Source of the DNA: Sulfurimonas sp.
GTDB taxonomy: Bacteria > Campylobacterota > Campylobacteria > Campylobacterales > Sulfurimonadaceae
DNA length: 64,000 nucleotides
Assembly: GCA_027063505.1 (NCBI GenBank)
Contig: JAMORO010000061.1
Span: 16,677-80,676, forward strand
Reading direction: 5' to 3'
Below the pieces are notes generated by a model. That model searched no databases and had not been told where the DNA came from. It saw nothing but the letters and a program-made list of their open reading frames with translations. Within the stretch, counting starts at the first letter, position 1. The number at the start of each line of letters is the position of its first letter. Position numbers and translations under genes: made by a program. Of this stretch, positions 25,976-34,118 are shown one piece after another.

Positions 25976-28192
25976 GTGAGCCAACAACTAGAAAACATTG
26001 AAGAACAACTAGCAAACCATAAGTTAAGTCAAGCAGACTATACACATATTAAAGAGATACTTAAACGCGAGCCTAACCTTGTTGAACTTGGTATTTTCTC
26101 GGCTATGTGGAGTGAGCACTGTTCTTACAAATCATCGAAAGTACACTTAAAAGGTTTCCCAACGAAAGCTCCTTGGGTTATTCAAGGTCCTGGTGAAAAT
26201 GCTGGTGTTATTGACATCGGTGATGGCTATGCAGCTGTATTTAAAATGGAGTCACATAACCACCCCTCTTTTATAGAACCTTATCAAGGTGCTGCTACTG
26301 GTGTTGGTGGAATTATGCGGGATGTATTTACTATGGGAGCTCGTCCTGTAGCATCTTTAAACTCTCTACGTTTTGGTAATGTTTTAAATGATGATGATAC
26401 TGCTAAGCACCAACGTTATTTAGTTCGTGGTGTAACTGAGGGAATCGGTGGTTATGGTAACTGTATGGGTGTACCAACTATCGGTGGAGAAGTGAGTTTT
26501 GATGAGTGTTATAATGGTAACATTCTTGTAAACGCTTTTAACCTTGGTATCGCAAAATCTGATGAAATTTTTCTAGGTGTTGCTGAAGGTGTTGGAAATC
26601 CTGTAATGTATGTTGGTGCAAAAACAGGTCGTGATGGTCTTGGTGGTGCAGTTATGAGTTCTGACTCATTTACTGAAGAATCAAAATCTCTTCGTCCTAC
26701 TGTTCAAGTTGGAGATCCATTTACAGAAAAACTTCTTTTAGAAGCTTGTATGGAACTTTTTAAGACTGATCATGTTGTTGGTATTCAAGATATGGGAGCT
26801 GCTGGTCTTACATCTTCTTCATTTGAGATGGCTGGACGTTCAGGGTCGGGTATGATTATGCATCTTGACAAAATTCCTGCTCGCGAAGAGAACATGACTC
26901 CTTATGATTTTATGCTTTCAGAGTCTCAAGAGCGTATGCTCCTGTGTGCTAAGAAAGGTTCAGAACAAGCGATCATCGATATTTTTGAAAAATGGGATTT
27001 AGATGCTGCTGTTGTTGGTGAAGTAACTGCTACTGGTAATATGGAACTTTTCTGGCATGGTGAGAAGTGTGCAGAGGTTCCTGTTGATCCGGTTTCAGAA
27101 GAAGCTCCAGAACTTAATCGTCCTATGAGTAAACCACCATATCTTGACCTTATTAAAAATATCTCTATAAATGATTTTCCAGCTGTAACAAATCAAGAAG
27201 CATTTGAGACGCTTACAAAATCTATGGAAGTTGTAGATAAGTCTTGGATCTATACTCAGTATGATTCTATGGTACAGACAAACACTATCAAAAATGGTGG
27301 GATGCTTGATGCTTCTGTTATCCGTGTAAAAGAGAATGGTAAAGCACTTGCTATGTCTGCTGACTGTAATGTACGTTTCTGTTACATTGACCCTCGTGGA
27401 GGTGGTGCTGCTGCTACTGTTGAAGCTGGACGTAATGTTGCTATGAGTGGTGCTCGTCCTTTAGCTATTACAGATTGTCTTAACTTTGGTAATCCTGAAA
27501 ACCCAGAAGTTATGTGGCAGTTTGGTCAAGCTTGTGAAGGTATTAAAGAGGCTTGTGCAGAACTTACTACTCCAGTTATTGGTGGAAATGTTTCACTTTA
27601 TAATGAAACAAATGGTGTAAGTGTTTTCCCAACTCCATCAATAGCGACTGTTGGTGTTAATGATGACCAAAACAATGTTTTAATGTCTAGCTTTCAAGGC
27701 ACAGGCAATGCACTCTACCTAGTAGGTGAGTCTAAGTCTGAGTTTGGTGGTTCTCTTTATATGAAAGAGATCTGTGGTACAGTTGCTGGGACTATGCCGG
27801 TAATTGACTACAAAAATGAGCTTGCTCTTTGGGACTTAGTAATCGAAGCAAATAAAAAGCACCTTTTAGAGTGTGCTAAAGATGCTTCAAGTGGTGGTGT
27901 TGCGATAGCTTTAGCAAAAATGGTAGCAACTTCAGGTCTTGGTTGTGATGTGGAAATGACAGTAAGCGATGCAAGAGATATCTTTGCAGAGTCACAGAGT
28001 CGTGCTATTATCGAAGTAAAACCTGAAAATTGTGCTGCATTTGAGGCTATGTTAGATGAGTCCATGGCTGTTGAGAAGATAGGAACTGTTGGTGGTGACT
28101 CTATTAAAGTAAACGATATAGAGATGAGTATGACTCAGCTTCAAGACAATTATTTCAATACATTTAAAACAGTTATTGAAAGAGATATATAA
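25976..28192 (+). CDS. purL: Phosphoribosylformylglycinamidine synthase subunit PurL
   Basis: FGAM synthase catalytic subunit: converts FGAR, glutamine and ATP to FGAM in step four of purine synthesis. The 738-residue length is that of the small PurL type, which needs separate PurQ and PurS subunits; neither is in this window. Motifs include [11 protein letters not shown] near residue 42, [24 protein letters not shown], and in the second half [24 protein letters not shown] and [10 protein letters not shown]. The start is a GTG at 25976 preceded by CAGGATT. purH lies 1.6 kb further on. The DUF302 gene follows after 15 bases. Confidence 0.97.
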   Translation: MSQQLENIEEQLANHKLSQADYTHIKEILKREPNLVELGIFSAMWSEHCSYKSSKVHLKGFPTKAPWVIQGPGENAGVIDIGDGYAAVFKMESHNHPSFIEPYQGAATGVGGIMRDVFTMGARPVASLNSLRFGNVLNDDDTAKHQRYLVRGVTEGIGGYGNCMGVPTIGGEVSFDECYNGNILVNAFNLGIAKSDEIFLGVAEGVGNPVMYVGAKTGRDGLGGAVMSSDSFTEESKSLRPTVQVGDPFTEKLLLEACMELFKTDHVVGIQDMGAAGLTSSSFEMAGRSGSGMIMHLDKIPAREENMTPYDFMLSESQERMLLCAKKGSEQAIIDIFEKWDLDAAVVGEVTATGNMELFWHGEKCAEVPVDPVSEEAPELNRPMSKPPYLDLIKNISINDFPAVTNQEAFETLTKSMEVVDKSWIYTQYDSMVQTNTIKNGGMLDASVIRVKENGKALAMSADCNVRFCYIDPRGGGAAATVEAGRNVAMSGARPLAITDCLNFGNPENPEVMWQFGQACEGIKEACAELTTPVIGGNVSLYNETNGVSVFPTPSIATVGVNDDQNNVLMSSFQGTGNALYLVGESKSEFGGSLYMKEICGTVAGTMPVIDYKNELALWDLVIEANKKHLLECAKDASSGGVAIALAKMVATSGLGCDVEMTVSDARDIFAESQSRAIIEVKPENCAAFEAMLDESMAVEKIGTVGGDSIKVNDIEMSMTQLQDNYFNTFKTVIERDI

Positions 28193-28207
28193 AGAGAAAG
28201 GAAAGAG

Positions 28208-28777
28208 ATGATAAAAAATATACTTGCGTTTATAGGAGCTATTGTAATAGTAGCTGGAATTGGAGCTTATACTAAATTTGGTTCACAAGTTGCTAAACTA
28301 GATGCTGGTGCAATGCCAGCTTATATGAATATGTTTGGTAGTGTTTTAGAACAAGGTGATCCTGCGACAGCTATGATGTTAGAGTTTGAGATACAAGAAG
28401 ATGTGACTAATGAAGATGCAGTAGAGTCAGTTAAAGCACTTGCTGAAGAGTACAACATGCGTATCACTGGTGATATTAAGATGTACACTAAAGATGATGC
28501 TGCTCCTGATGAAGTAAAACATGCACGTATCTTATCTCTATGTTCACTACATATCGCGAAAGTATTTTTAAATCACTCTCGTGCTTTTGGTGGTTTTATG
28601 CCTTGTAGAATTATGTTAGTTGAGTATGGAAATGGTAAACGCTACTTAGTTACAATGAACTTAGAACTTGCTATATATGGTGGTTATACACTCCCTCCAG
28701 AGATGTTAACACTTGCTAAGAAAGTACAAAAAGCTATGGTTGAGATTCCAGAGCGTGCTGCAGAGGGTGACTTTTAG
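28208..28777 (+). CDS. DUF302-type membrane-anchored protein
   Basis: A 189-residue protein with one N-terminal hydrophobic helix (about 3-22) that anchors or exports it. The rest resembles a DUF302 domain: the segment NEDAVESVKALAEEYNMRITGDIKMY, then ILSLCSLHIAKVFLNHSRAFGGFMPCRIMLVEYGNGKRYLVTMN across about 115-160. Two cysteines in that region are conserved-looking. DUF302 proteins are small alpha/beta domains of unknown function. It follows purL with AAAGGAAAGAG as ribosome site, probably read together, but no purine role is evident. Confidence 0.7.
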   Translation: MIKNILAFIGAIVIVAGIGAYTKFGSQVAKLDAGAMPAYMNMFGSVLEQGDPATAMMLEFEIQEDVTNEDAVESVKALAEEYNMRITGDIKMYTKDDAAPDEVKHARILSLCSLHIAKVFLNHSRAFGGFMPCRIMLVEYGNGKRYLVTMNLELAIYGGYTLPPEMLTLAKKVQKAMVEIPERAAEGDF

Positions 28778-28780
28778 TCA

Positions 28781-28802
28781 CTCTCTACTTTATGTAAGAG
28801 AG
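28781..28802. terminator. Possible bidirectional hairpin between the DUF302 gene and pfkA
   Basis: CTCTCTAC and GT(A)AGAGAG form an 8-bp stem with one bulged A and a 5-base loop in the gap between convergent genes, overlapping the pfkA stop codon. No T-run follows on either side, so it is a weak terminator call. Confidence 0.35.
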
Positions 28803-29738
28803 AAGCTCTTTATCAAGAGTTTTTTTCTTTGATGTTACCTCTTCTATACTTTTAAAATTAAACCCAAATCTATCATAACAGATAACAGACTCATGTTTAT
28901 CCTCTAGTAGTCCATCAATAGCGTTTACTACAAACTTATACGCCATAAGTCTATCTTTCACTGTAGGATTCCCTCCCCGTTGAATATGACCTAAAATACT
29001 TACTCTTGATTCTATACCTATTTTTTCTTGGAACCAAGTGGCTATCTCTTGAGAATTCTCTTTTATTCCTTCTGAAATTATAGCGATAAAGTAACGACGA
29101 CCATTATTCATCTCTTTTTTAAACTTCTGCTCATACTCTCTGAGATCATATGCTATCTCAGGAATAAGACAGAGTTCACTCCCTGAAGTTAAATGGGTTA
29201 CAAGTGCTAAGTAACCACAATCTCTACCCATAGTCTCTATGACAAAGGCACGTTTAAAAGATGAAGCAGTATCTCGAATAGCATCTATGGAAGTTTTTAT
29301 GATATTAAGAGCAGTATCGACCCCTAGACAGTAATCTGTGCCGTTTATATCATTATCTATAGTTGAAGGAATCCCACAAAATTTGATTCCACTCTCTTTG
29401 TAAAATATATCTAAGCCACGAAATGAGCCATCACCACCAAGAACTATAAGCATATTTATATTTAACTTATCAAGATTTTTTTTAGCTATCTGTCGGTACT
29501 TCTTTTCCATAAAACGCTTACTTCTAGCACTTCCAATTTTAGTTCCCCCGCGTGTAATAATTCCTGAAACATCACAGTATGAAGCCGCTTTAATGTTATT
29601 ATCAATTAAACCCTCATACCCATCGTAAACAAAATAGGGCTTAAGATTTTTTTGAAGTGAATACTCAACAAACTGCTTTAATGCAGGGTTCATACCTGAA
29701 ACATCACCACCTGAACATAGTATTGCAATATTACTCAT
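28785..29738 (-). CDS. pfkA: ATP-type 6-phosphofructokinase
   Basis: Phosphorylates fructose-6-phosphate to fructose-1,6-bisphosphate in glycolysis. The 317-residue length fits bacterial PfkA. The nucleotide loop reads CSGGDVSGMN rather than the usual GGDAPGMN. The ATP-versus-PPi motif is VLGGDGSFRG, with Gly after GGD, predicting ATP use. The catalytic motif is PSTIDNDINGTD, and IETMGRDCGYLAL and GHIQRGGNPT also match. Many Campylobacterota lack this enzyme, so its presence beside rTCA genes is notable; storage-polysaccharide breakdown is one possible use. Convergent with the DUF302 gene and divergent from purH. Confidence 0.92.
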   Translation of the reverse strand: MSNIAILCSGGDVSGMNPALKQFVEYSLQKNLKPYFVYDGYEGLIDNNIKAASYCDVSGIITRGGTKIGSARSKRFMEKKYRQIAKKNLDKLNINMLIVLGGDGSFRGLDIFYKESGIKFCGIPSTIDNDINGTDYCLGVDTALNIIKTSIDAIRDTASSFKRAFVIETMGRDCGYLALVTHLTSGSELCLIPEIAYDLREYEQKFKKEMNNGRRYFIAIISEGIKENSQEIATWFQEKIGIESRVSILGHIQRGGNPTVKDRLMAYKFVVNAIDGLLEDKHESVICYDRFGFNFKSIEEVTSKKKTLDKELLSYIK

Positions 29739-29834
29739 AAAAATCCTTTAGTTAATGGTTTGATTTTACCATTTTATAAACTCAATTTAGATAAAATTTC
29801 AATAATATTTTAAAACCTCGTAAAAGGATATCTT

Positions 29835-31373
29835 TTGGCAAAAAGAGCATTAGTAAGTGTTAGTGATAAAGCAGGCATAGTTGAGTTTTGTTCATCTTTA
29901 GTAAAAAATGGTTATGAGATCATTTCAACTGGTGGAACTTATAAGAAGTTAGTTGAAGCGGGAATTGCAGCTATTGAAATCGATGAAGTTACAAAATTTC
30001 CTGAGTGTTTTGAAGGGCGTGTTAAAACTCTGAACCCATATGTTCATGGTGGTATTTTACACCGCCGTGATAAGCAAAGTCACCTTGACCAAGCTAAAGA
30101 GCTAGGTGTTGAGTCAATTGATCTTGTTTGTGTAAATCTTTACCCATTTAAAGAGACTATTGAAAAGACTGATAATTTTGATGATATTATTGAGAACATT
30201 GATATCGGTGGACCGGCAATGGTTCGTTCAGCGGCTAAAAACTTCGATGCTGTTATTATCGTTACAAATGTAGAAGATTATTCTGAAGTTATCGATGCTA
30301 TTGAGAATGAGAAAAATACAAAAGATTTCCGTCGTGGATACATGATAAAAGCTTACGAGCATACAGCAGCTTATGACTCTATGATTGCAAACTATATGAA
30401 TGAGCGTTTTAATGATGGTTTTGGTGAAAAGCAATTCGTAGTTGGAAACAAAGTAATGGATACTCGTTATGGTGAAAACCCACACCAAAAAGGTGCTCTT
30501 TATGAGTTTGACAAACATTTCTCAAACAACTTCACAACGCTTAAAGGTGAAGCGAGTTTTAACAACTTAAATGACCTTAATGGTGCTGTTAAAATTGCCG
30601 CTGGTTTTGGGAGTGATAATGCAGTATGTATCTCTAAACATGGTAACCCTTGTGGCTTTGCTATTAAAGATACACTTTTGGAAGCTTATACAGAAGCACT
30701 CAAGTGTGATCCTGTATCTGCATTTGGTGGTGTTGTAGCGGTAAATGGTACTGTAAATGCAGAACTTGCAGAAAAAATGAATGAGATTTTCTTAGAAGTA
30801 GTTATCGCTGGTCGTATAACTGAAGAAGCTCAAGAAATTTTTGCTAAGAAAAAACGTATTAAACTTTTTGAAATGGGAAGTGATAAACTTATTCTTGCTA
30901 ATGATAAAAAAGATTTCAAACATGTTGATGGCGGATTTGTATTTCAAGATGCAGATGTTGTTGGTAAAGATGAAGTTAAAAATGCGAAGTTAGTTTCTAA
31001 AAATACAGCAACTGCTGCTGAAATGAAAGATCTTGAAATAGCTTACAAAGTAGCAAGTCTTACAAAATCTAACTGTGTTGTTTATGTAAAAGATGCCGCG
31101 ATGGTAGCTGTTGGTATGGGTATGACTTCTCGTGTTGATGCTGCTCAGTGTGCTTTGAAAAAAGCAAAAGATATGGGTCTTGATGTTAGAGGTGCTGCTT
31201 TAGCATCTGAAGCTTTCTTCCCATTCCGTGACTCTATAGATGCAGCAGCTGAGGCTGGTATTAAAAATGTTATTGAGCCTGGTGGAAGCATTAGAGATCA
31301 AGAGATTATAGATGCTGCTGATGAGTTTGGTATGAGTCTATACTTCTCAGAAGTTCGCCACTTCTTACATTAA
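29835..31373 (+). CDS. purH: Bifunctional AICAR formyltransferase/IMP cyclohydrolase PurH
   Basis: Catalyses the last two steps of IMP synthesis. The N-terminal MGS-like cyclohydrolase domain (about 1-190) has [16 protein letters not shown] and [15 protein letters not shown]. The formyltransferase domain (about 195-512) has [40 protein letters not shown] and the end [18 protein letters not shown]. At 512 residues the length is typical. The start is a TTG at 29835 with AAAGGATAT upstream. Transcription is probably monocistronic: cbpA downstream has its own heat-shock promoter. Confidence 0.97.
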   Translation: MAKRALVSVSDKAGIVEFCSSLVKNGYEIISTGGTYKKLVEAGIAAIEIDEVTKFPECFEGRVKTLNPYVHGGILHRRDKQSHLDQAKELGVESIDLVCVNLYPFKETIEKTDNFDDIIENIDIGGPAMVRSAAKNFDAVIIVTNVEDYSEVIDAIENEKNTKDFRRGYMIKAYEHTAAYDSMIANYMNERFNDGFGEKQFVVGNKVMDTRYGENPHQKGALYEFDKHFSNNFTTLKGEASFNNLNDLNGAVKIAAGFGSDNAVCISKHGNPCGFAIKDTLLEAYTEALKCDPVSAFGGVVAVNGTVNAELAEKMNEIFLEVVIAGRITEEAQEIFAKKKRIKLFEMGSDKLILANDKKDFKHVDGGFVFQDADVVGKDEVKNAKLVSKNTATAAEMKDLEIAYKVASLTKSNCVVYVKDAAMVAVGMGMTSRVDAAQCALKKAKDMGLDVRGAALASEAFFPFRDSIDAAAEAGIKNVIEPGGSIRDQEIIDAADEFGMSLYFSEVRHFLH

Positions 31374-31437
31374 GCTTCCTATATAATCACATCCTAGATT
31401 ATAAAAAAAGTCTACGAAACAAATTTTAAACACTTCT

Positions 31438-31461
31438 AATCAAGGTTTCTCAACCTTGATT
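31438..31461. other. Perfect 10-bp hairpin built from HAIR-like half-sites
   Basis: AATCAAGGTT-TCTC-AACCTTGATT is a perfect inverted repeat 64 bases after purH. No T-run follows. Its right arm contains the left half-site of the HspR operator at 31455 and its left arm is the mirrored half-site, so it may extend the repressor site, end purH mRNA, or both. Confidence 0.5.
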
Positions 31462-31475
31462 GACATCGACTCAAC
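31455..31475 (+). promoter_or_regulatory. HAIR operator (HspR site) at the cbpA-hspR promoter
   Basis: CTTGATT, exactly 7 bases, ACTCAAC: 12 of 14 arm bases match the HAIR consensus CTTGAGT-N7-ACTCAAG. It covers the -35 hexamer. Because hspR is the second gene of this operon, autorepression is the expected circuit, as known for HspR in other bacteria. Binding here is inferred. Confidence 0.7.
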
Positions 31476-31489
31476 TCTTGTGATATAAT
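31460..31489 (+). promoter_or_regulatory. Consensus sigma70 promoter of cbpA-hspR
   Basis: A perfect TTGACA (31460-31465) and perfect TATAAT (31484-31489) with an 18-base spacer, about 47 bases upstream of the cbpA ATG. Confidence 0.8.
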
Positions 31490-31535
31490 TCCACTAATCA
31501 AAAATATAAATAATTATGTAAGAAAAGGAAAGAAT

Positions 31536-32426
31536 ATGGCAAAGTCATTATATGAAACATTGGAAATAACTGAAAACGCTACAGAGTCAGAGATTAAAAA
31601 GGCTTATCGAAAGTTAGCTCGTCAATACCATCCCGATGTAAATAAAGAAGCATCTGCAGAAGAGAAATTTAAAGAGATAAATGCAGCATATGAAATACTA
31701 AGTGATAAAGAGAAAAAACAGCAGTATGATATGCATGGTGACTCTATGTTTGGTGGACAAAATTTCCATGATTTTTCTCGTAGTCATGGAGGTGCAGGTG
31801 CTGGAAGTATGGAAGATATACTTCGAGAGATGTTCTCTGGTGGTGGAGGTAATCCTTTTGGTGGTGCTGGTGGAGGCAATCCTTTCGGAGGTGGTGGCTT
31901 TAGCGGTGGTTTTCAACAAGAGGTTAATCTTGATATTGAGACAAAAGTCACTATCCCTTTTATAGTATCCATCTTAGGTGGAAGTCATTCAGTTGCAGTA
32001 AATGGAGATAGATTTGACATAAAGATTCCTGCAGGTGTGAACACAGGTGAGAAGATGCGTGTGAAAGGAAAAGGGCATGCTCAAGGTGGTCGTGTCGGTG
32101 ATCTATTTTTAAAAATTACAGTAGCCTCAAATCCTGAGTATGAGAGAGAAGGGGATGATCTTGTTAAAACTTTTGATGTTCCTCTCTATGCCGCACTCTT
32201 TGGTGAGAAGATAGCAATCCAGACATTAGAGAAAGAGATAAAGCTAAAAGTTCCAGTAAATACAAAAAATGGACAGCGTTTTCGTGTAAAAGAGATGGGT
32301 GCAATGAATCGTAAAACTAAAGTAAGAGGAAATCTTTATTTAAAAGTAAATATAGTACTACCTAAAGTTGAAGAGTTAGATAAAGAGTTAGTAGAGATGA
32401 TGAAAGAGAAACTTCCTAAGGAGTAA
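31536..32426 (+). CDS. cbpA: DnaJ-class co-chaperone CbpA
   Basis: J-protein that stimulates DnaK ATPase and delivers substrates. The J domain (about 1-70) has the essential HPD in RQYHPDVNKEA. A Gly/Phe-rich linker (about 85-128, with repeats of GGGNPFGG type) follows. The C-terminal substrate-binding domains (about 130-290) lack the four CxxCxGxG zinc motifs of DnaJ, which defines the CbpA type. At 296 residues the length is typical. The hspR gene follows after 3 bases, an arrangement also known in Helicobacter and Campylobacter. AAAAGGAAAG is the ribosome site. Confidence 0.94.
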   Translation: MAKSLYETLEITENATESEIKKAYRKLARQYHPDVNKEASAEEKFKEINAAYEILSDKEKKQQYDMHGDSMFGGQNFHDFSRSHGGAGAGSMEDILREMFSGGGGNPFGGAGGGNPFGGGGFSGGFQQEVNLDIETKVTIPFIVSILGGSHSVAVNGDRFDIKIPAGVNTGEKMRVKGKGHAQGGRVGDLFLKITVASNPEYEREGDDLVKTFDVPLYAALFGEKIAIQTLEKEIKLKVPVNTKNGQRFRVKEMGAMNRKTKVRGNLYLKVNIVLPKVEELDKELVEMMKEKLPKE

Positions 32427-32429
32427 GAT

Positions 32430-32810
32430 ATGTTGCATAAATATGATGAACCAGTTTACTTGATAAGTATTGTTTCAAAGATCTTAGACATACACCCTCA
32501 AACACTTCGTCAGTATGAGAGAGAAAATCTCATCTGCCCATCACGTTCAAATGGTCGTATTAGACTCTACTCTGAACGAGATATAGATAAGATAAAATTG
32601 ATATTACGTTTAACGAGAGAGTTAGGTGTAAATCTTGCAGGTGTAGATATAATTTTACGTTTAAAAGATAATGTAGATGGGATGGAAAAAGAGATAGCAG
32701 AACTTCGGCATGAGGTACAACTTGCTAAGAACTCTCACTCTGTTTCACCAGATAAGGCTCTTGTTACAACTCGTTCTATTTATGAGATGATTATTTTTGA
32801 AGAGAAGTAG
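32430..32810 (+). CDS. hspR: MerR-family heat-shock repressor HspR
   Basis: A 126-residue repressor of chaperone operons that binds HAIR boxes and, in studied bacteria, works with DnaK as a feedback signal. The MerR-type winged helix (about 10-80) reads YLISIVSKILDIHPQTLRQYE, then SNGRIRLYSERDIDKIKLI. A coiled coil (about 88-110) serves for dimerisation. The gene lies directly after cbpA. Its probable sites are seen at 31455-31475 (own operon) and 1811-1831 (grpE-dnaK). No hrcA gene is present beside grpE, so HspR may carry the main heat-shock control for these operons. Confidence 0.92.
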   Translation: MLHKYDEPVYLISIVSKILDIHPQTLRQYERENLICPSRSNGRIRLYSERDIDKIKLILRLTRELGVNLAGVDIILRLKDNVDGMEKEIAELRHEVQLAKNSHSVSPDKALVTTRSIYEMIIFEEK

Positions 32811-32817
32811 CTTTTTG

Positions 32818-34080
32818 CTACTCTTTTAGTCTCTCTATCTTCGCGCCAACTCCCTTTAACTTCTTTTCTAAAGAGTCATATCCACGGTCTAAGTGGTAAA
32901 TACGGTGAATATTTGTCTCACCACTCGATACAAGTGCTGCTAAAACAAGTGCTGATGATGCTCGTAGGTCTGTTGCCATTACATCTGTTCCACTGAGGTC
33001 TGTTTTTCCATTTACAGTAGCTGTATGACCATTAAGTGTTATATCTGCTCCCATACGTTGGAGTTCACTTACATGCATAAAACGGTTTTCAAAAAGTCTC
33101 TCTTCAATGATAGAAACGCCATTAGCTTGTGTTGCTAGTGCCAAAAACTGTGCTTGCATATCTGTAGGGAAAGCAGGGTACTCTTGGGTAACTATTTTTA
33201 CAGGTTTTATATCTTGTGAAGGATGGATTGTAATAGTGGTATCTGTAGTGGTAAAACGACTACCCATCTCCTCTAGTTTTGCGAGTACAGCACCTAAATG
33301 CTTTGGTTCTACATTTGTAAGGGTGATTTCGGATTTAGTTATAGCCCCTGCACAGAGGTAGGTTCCCGCTTCAATACGGTCAGGTATAATTGAAAACTCT
33401 TTGATATTAATAAGTTTTCCACCACTCCCTTTAATAGTTAAAATTGCAGTACCAATTCCTTCTATAGGAATACCGCTATTAAGGAGGACTTCACATAACT
33501 GAACTACTTCAGGCTCTCTAGCTGCATTTGTAATTACTGTTTTACCATGTGCGAGAGCTGCAGCCATAATGATGTTGGCAGTCCCTGTTACTGTAATCTT
33601 ATCAAAGATTATATTACACCCTTTGAGACCTTCTGGAGCAGTTGCTTCAATATATCCTGCTTTTATCTCTATGTGAGCACCCATCTGTTCTAAGGCTTTA
33701 AGGTGAAGATCGATTGGACGTTGTCCTATAGCACACCCACCAGGAAGAGATACTTCACAGTGACCAAATCGTGCAAGGATTGGACCGAGTACTAAGATTG
33801 AAGCACGCATAGTTTTTACTATGTCATAGGTTGCTTTAGTCTCATGTAGAGTTGTTGTATTGACAATTGCAGCTCCATTATCAAATGAGACTGTTGCCCC
33901 TAAGTTCGTTAAGAGTTTTAATAGCGTTTTAATGTCAGCAACTTGTGGTAAGTTAGTTATATTTACAACATTGTTAGCTAAGATAGTCATAGCTATAAGA
34001 GGAAGGGATGCATTTTTTGCACCAGAAATATCTATAGTACCTTGAAGTGATTTAACACTTTGTGCTTTTAAGTAGTCCAT
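32818..34080 (-). CDS. murA: UDP-N-acetylglucosamine 1-carboxyvinyltransferase
   Basis: First committed step of peptidoglycan synthesis: transfers enolpyruvate from PEP to UDP-GlcNAc. It is the target of fosfomycin. The 420-residue length is typical. The catalytic loop [17 protein letters not shown] contains the active-site cysteine (Cys form, so fosfomycin binding is possible). GAKNASLPL near the N-terminus holds the conserved Lys/Asn, and [18 protein letters not shown] is the C-terminal signature. Its own -10 and a strong leader hairpin that includes the ribosome site lie upstream. It is convergent with hspR at 8 bases' distance. Confidence 0.97.
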   Translation of the reverse strand: MDYLKAQSVKSLQGTIDISGAKNASLPLIAMTILANNVVNITNLPQVADIKTLLKLLTNLGATVSFDNGAAIVNTTTLHETKATYDIVKTMRASILVLGPILARFGHCEVSLPGGCAIGQRPIDLHLKALEQMGAHIEIKAGYIEATAPEGLKGCNIIFDKITVTGTANIIMAAALAHGKTVITNAAREPEVVQLCEVLLNSGIPIEGIGTAILTIKGSGGKLINIKEFSIIPDRIEAGTYLCAGAITKSEITLTNVEPKHLGAVLAKLEEMGSRFTTTDTTITIHPSQDIKPVKIVTQEYPAFPTDMQAQFLALATQANGVSIIEERLFENRFMHVSELQRMGADITLNGHTATVNGKTDLSGTDVMATDLRASSALVLAALVSSGETNIHRIYHLDRGYDSLEKKLKGVGAKIERLKE

Positions 34081-34084
34081 GAGT

Positions 34085-34110
34085 CTCTTTATTAGTTATT
34101 TAATAAAGAG
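34085..34110 (-). promoter_or_regulatory. Leader hairpin before murA
   Basis: A perfect 10-bp inverted repeat (CTCTTTATTA / TAATAAAGAG, 6-base loop) lies between the -10 box and the murA ATG. On the mRNA the 3' arm ends in the AAAGAG ribosome site, 4 bases before ATG. It could act as an operator at the transcript start or hide the ribosome site; no T-run follows, so it is not a normal terminator. Confidence 0.5.
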
Positions 34111-34111
34111 T

Positions 34112-34117
34112 ATTATA
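34112..34117 (-). promoter_or_regulatory. -10 box of murA
   Basis: Perfect TATAAT on the minus strand, two bases beyond the stop codon of the GGDEF-EAL gene, placing the transcript start near 34105. No clear -35. Confidence 0.5.
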
Positions 34118-34118
34118 G

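Noticed and set aside
31382..31403. TATAATC / GATTATA hairpin after purH as a terminator
   Set aside because: It is followed by an A-run, not a T-run, on the purH strand, so it does not fit a rho-independent terminator for purH.
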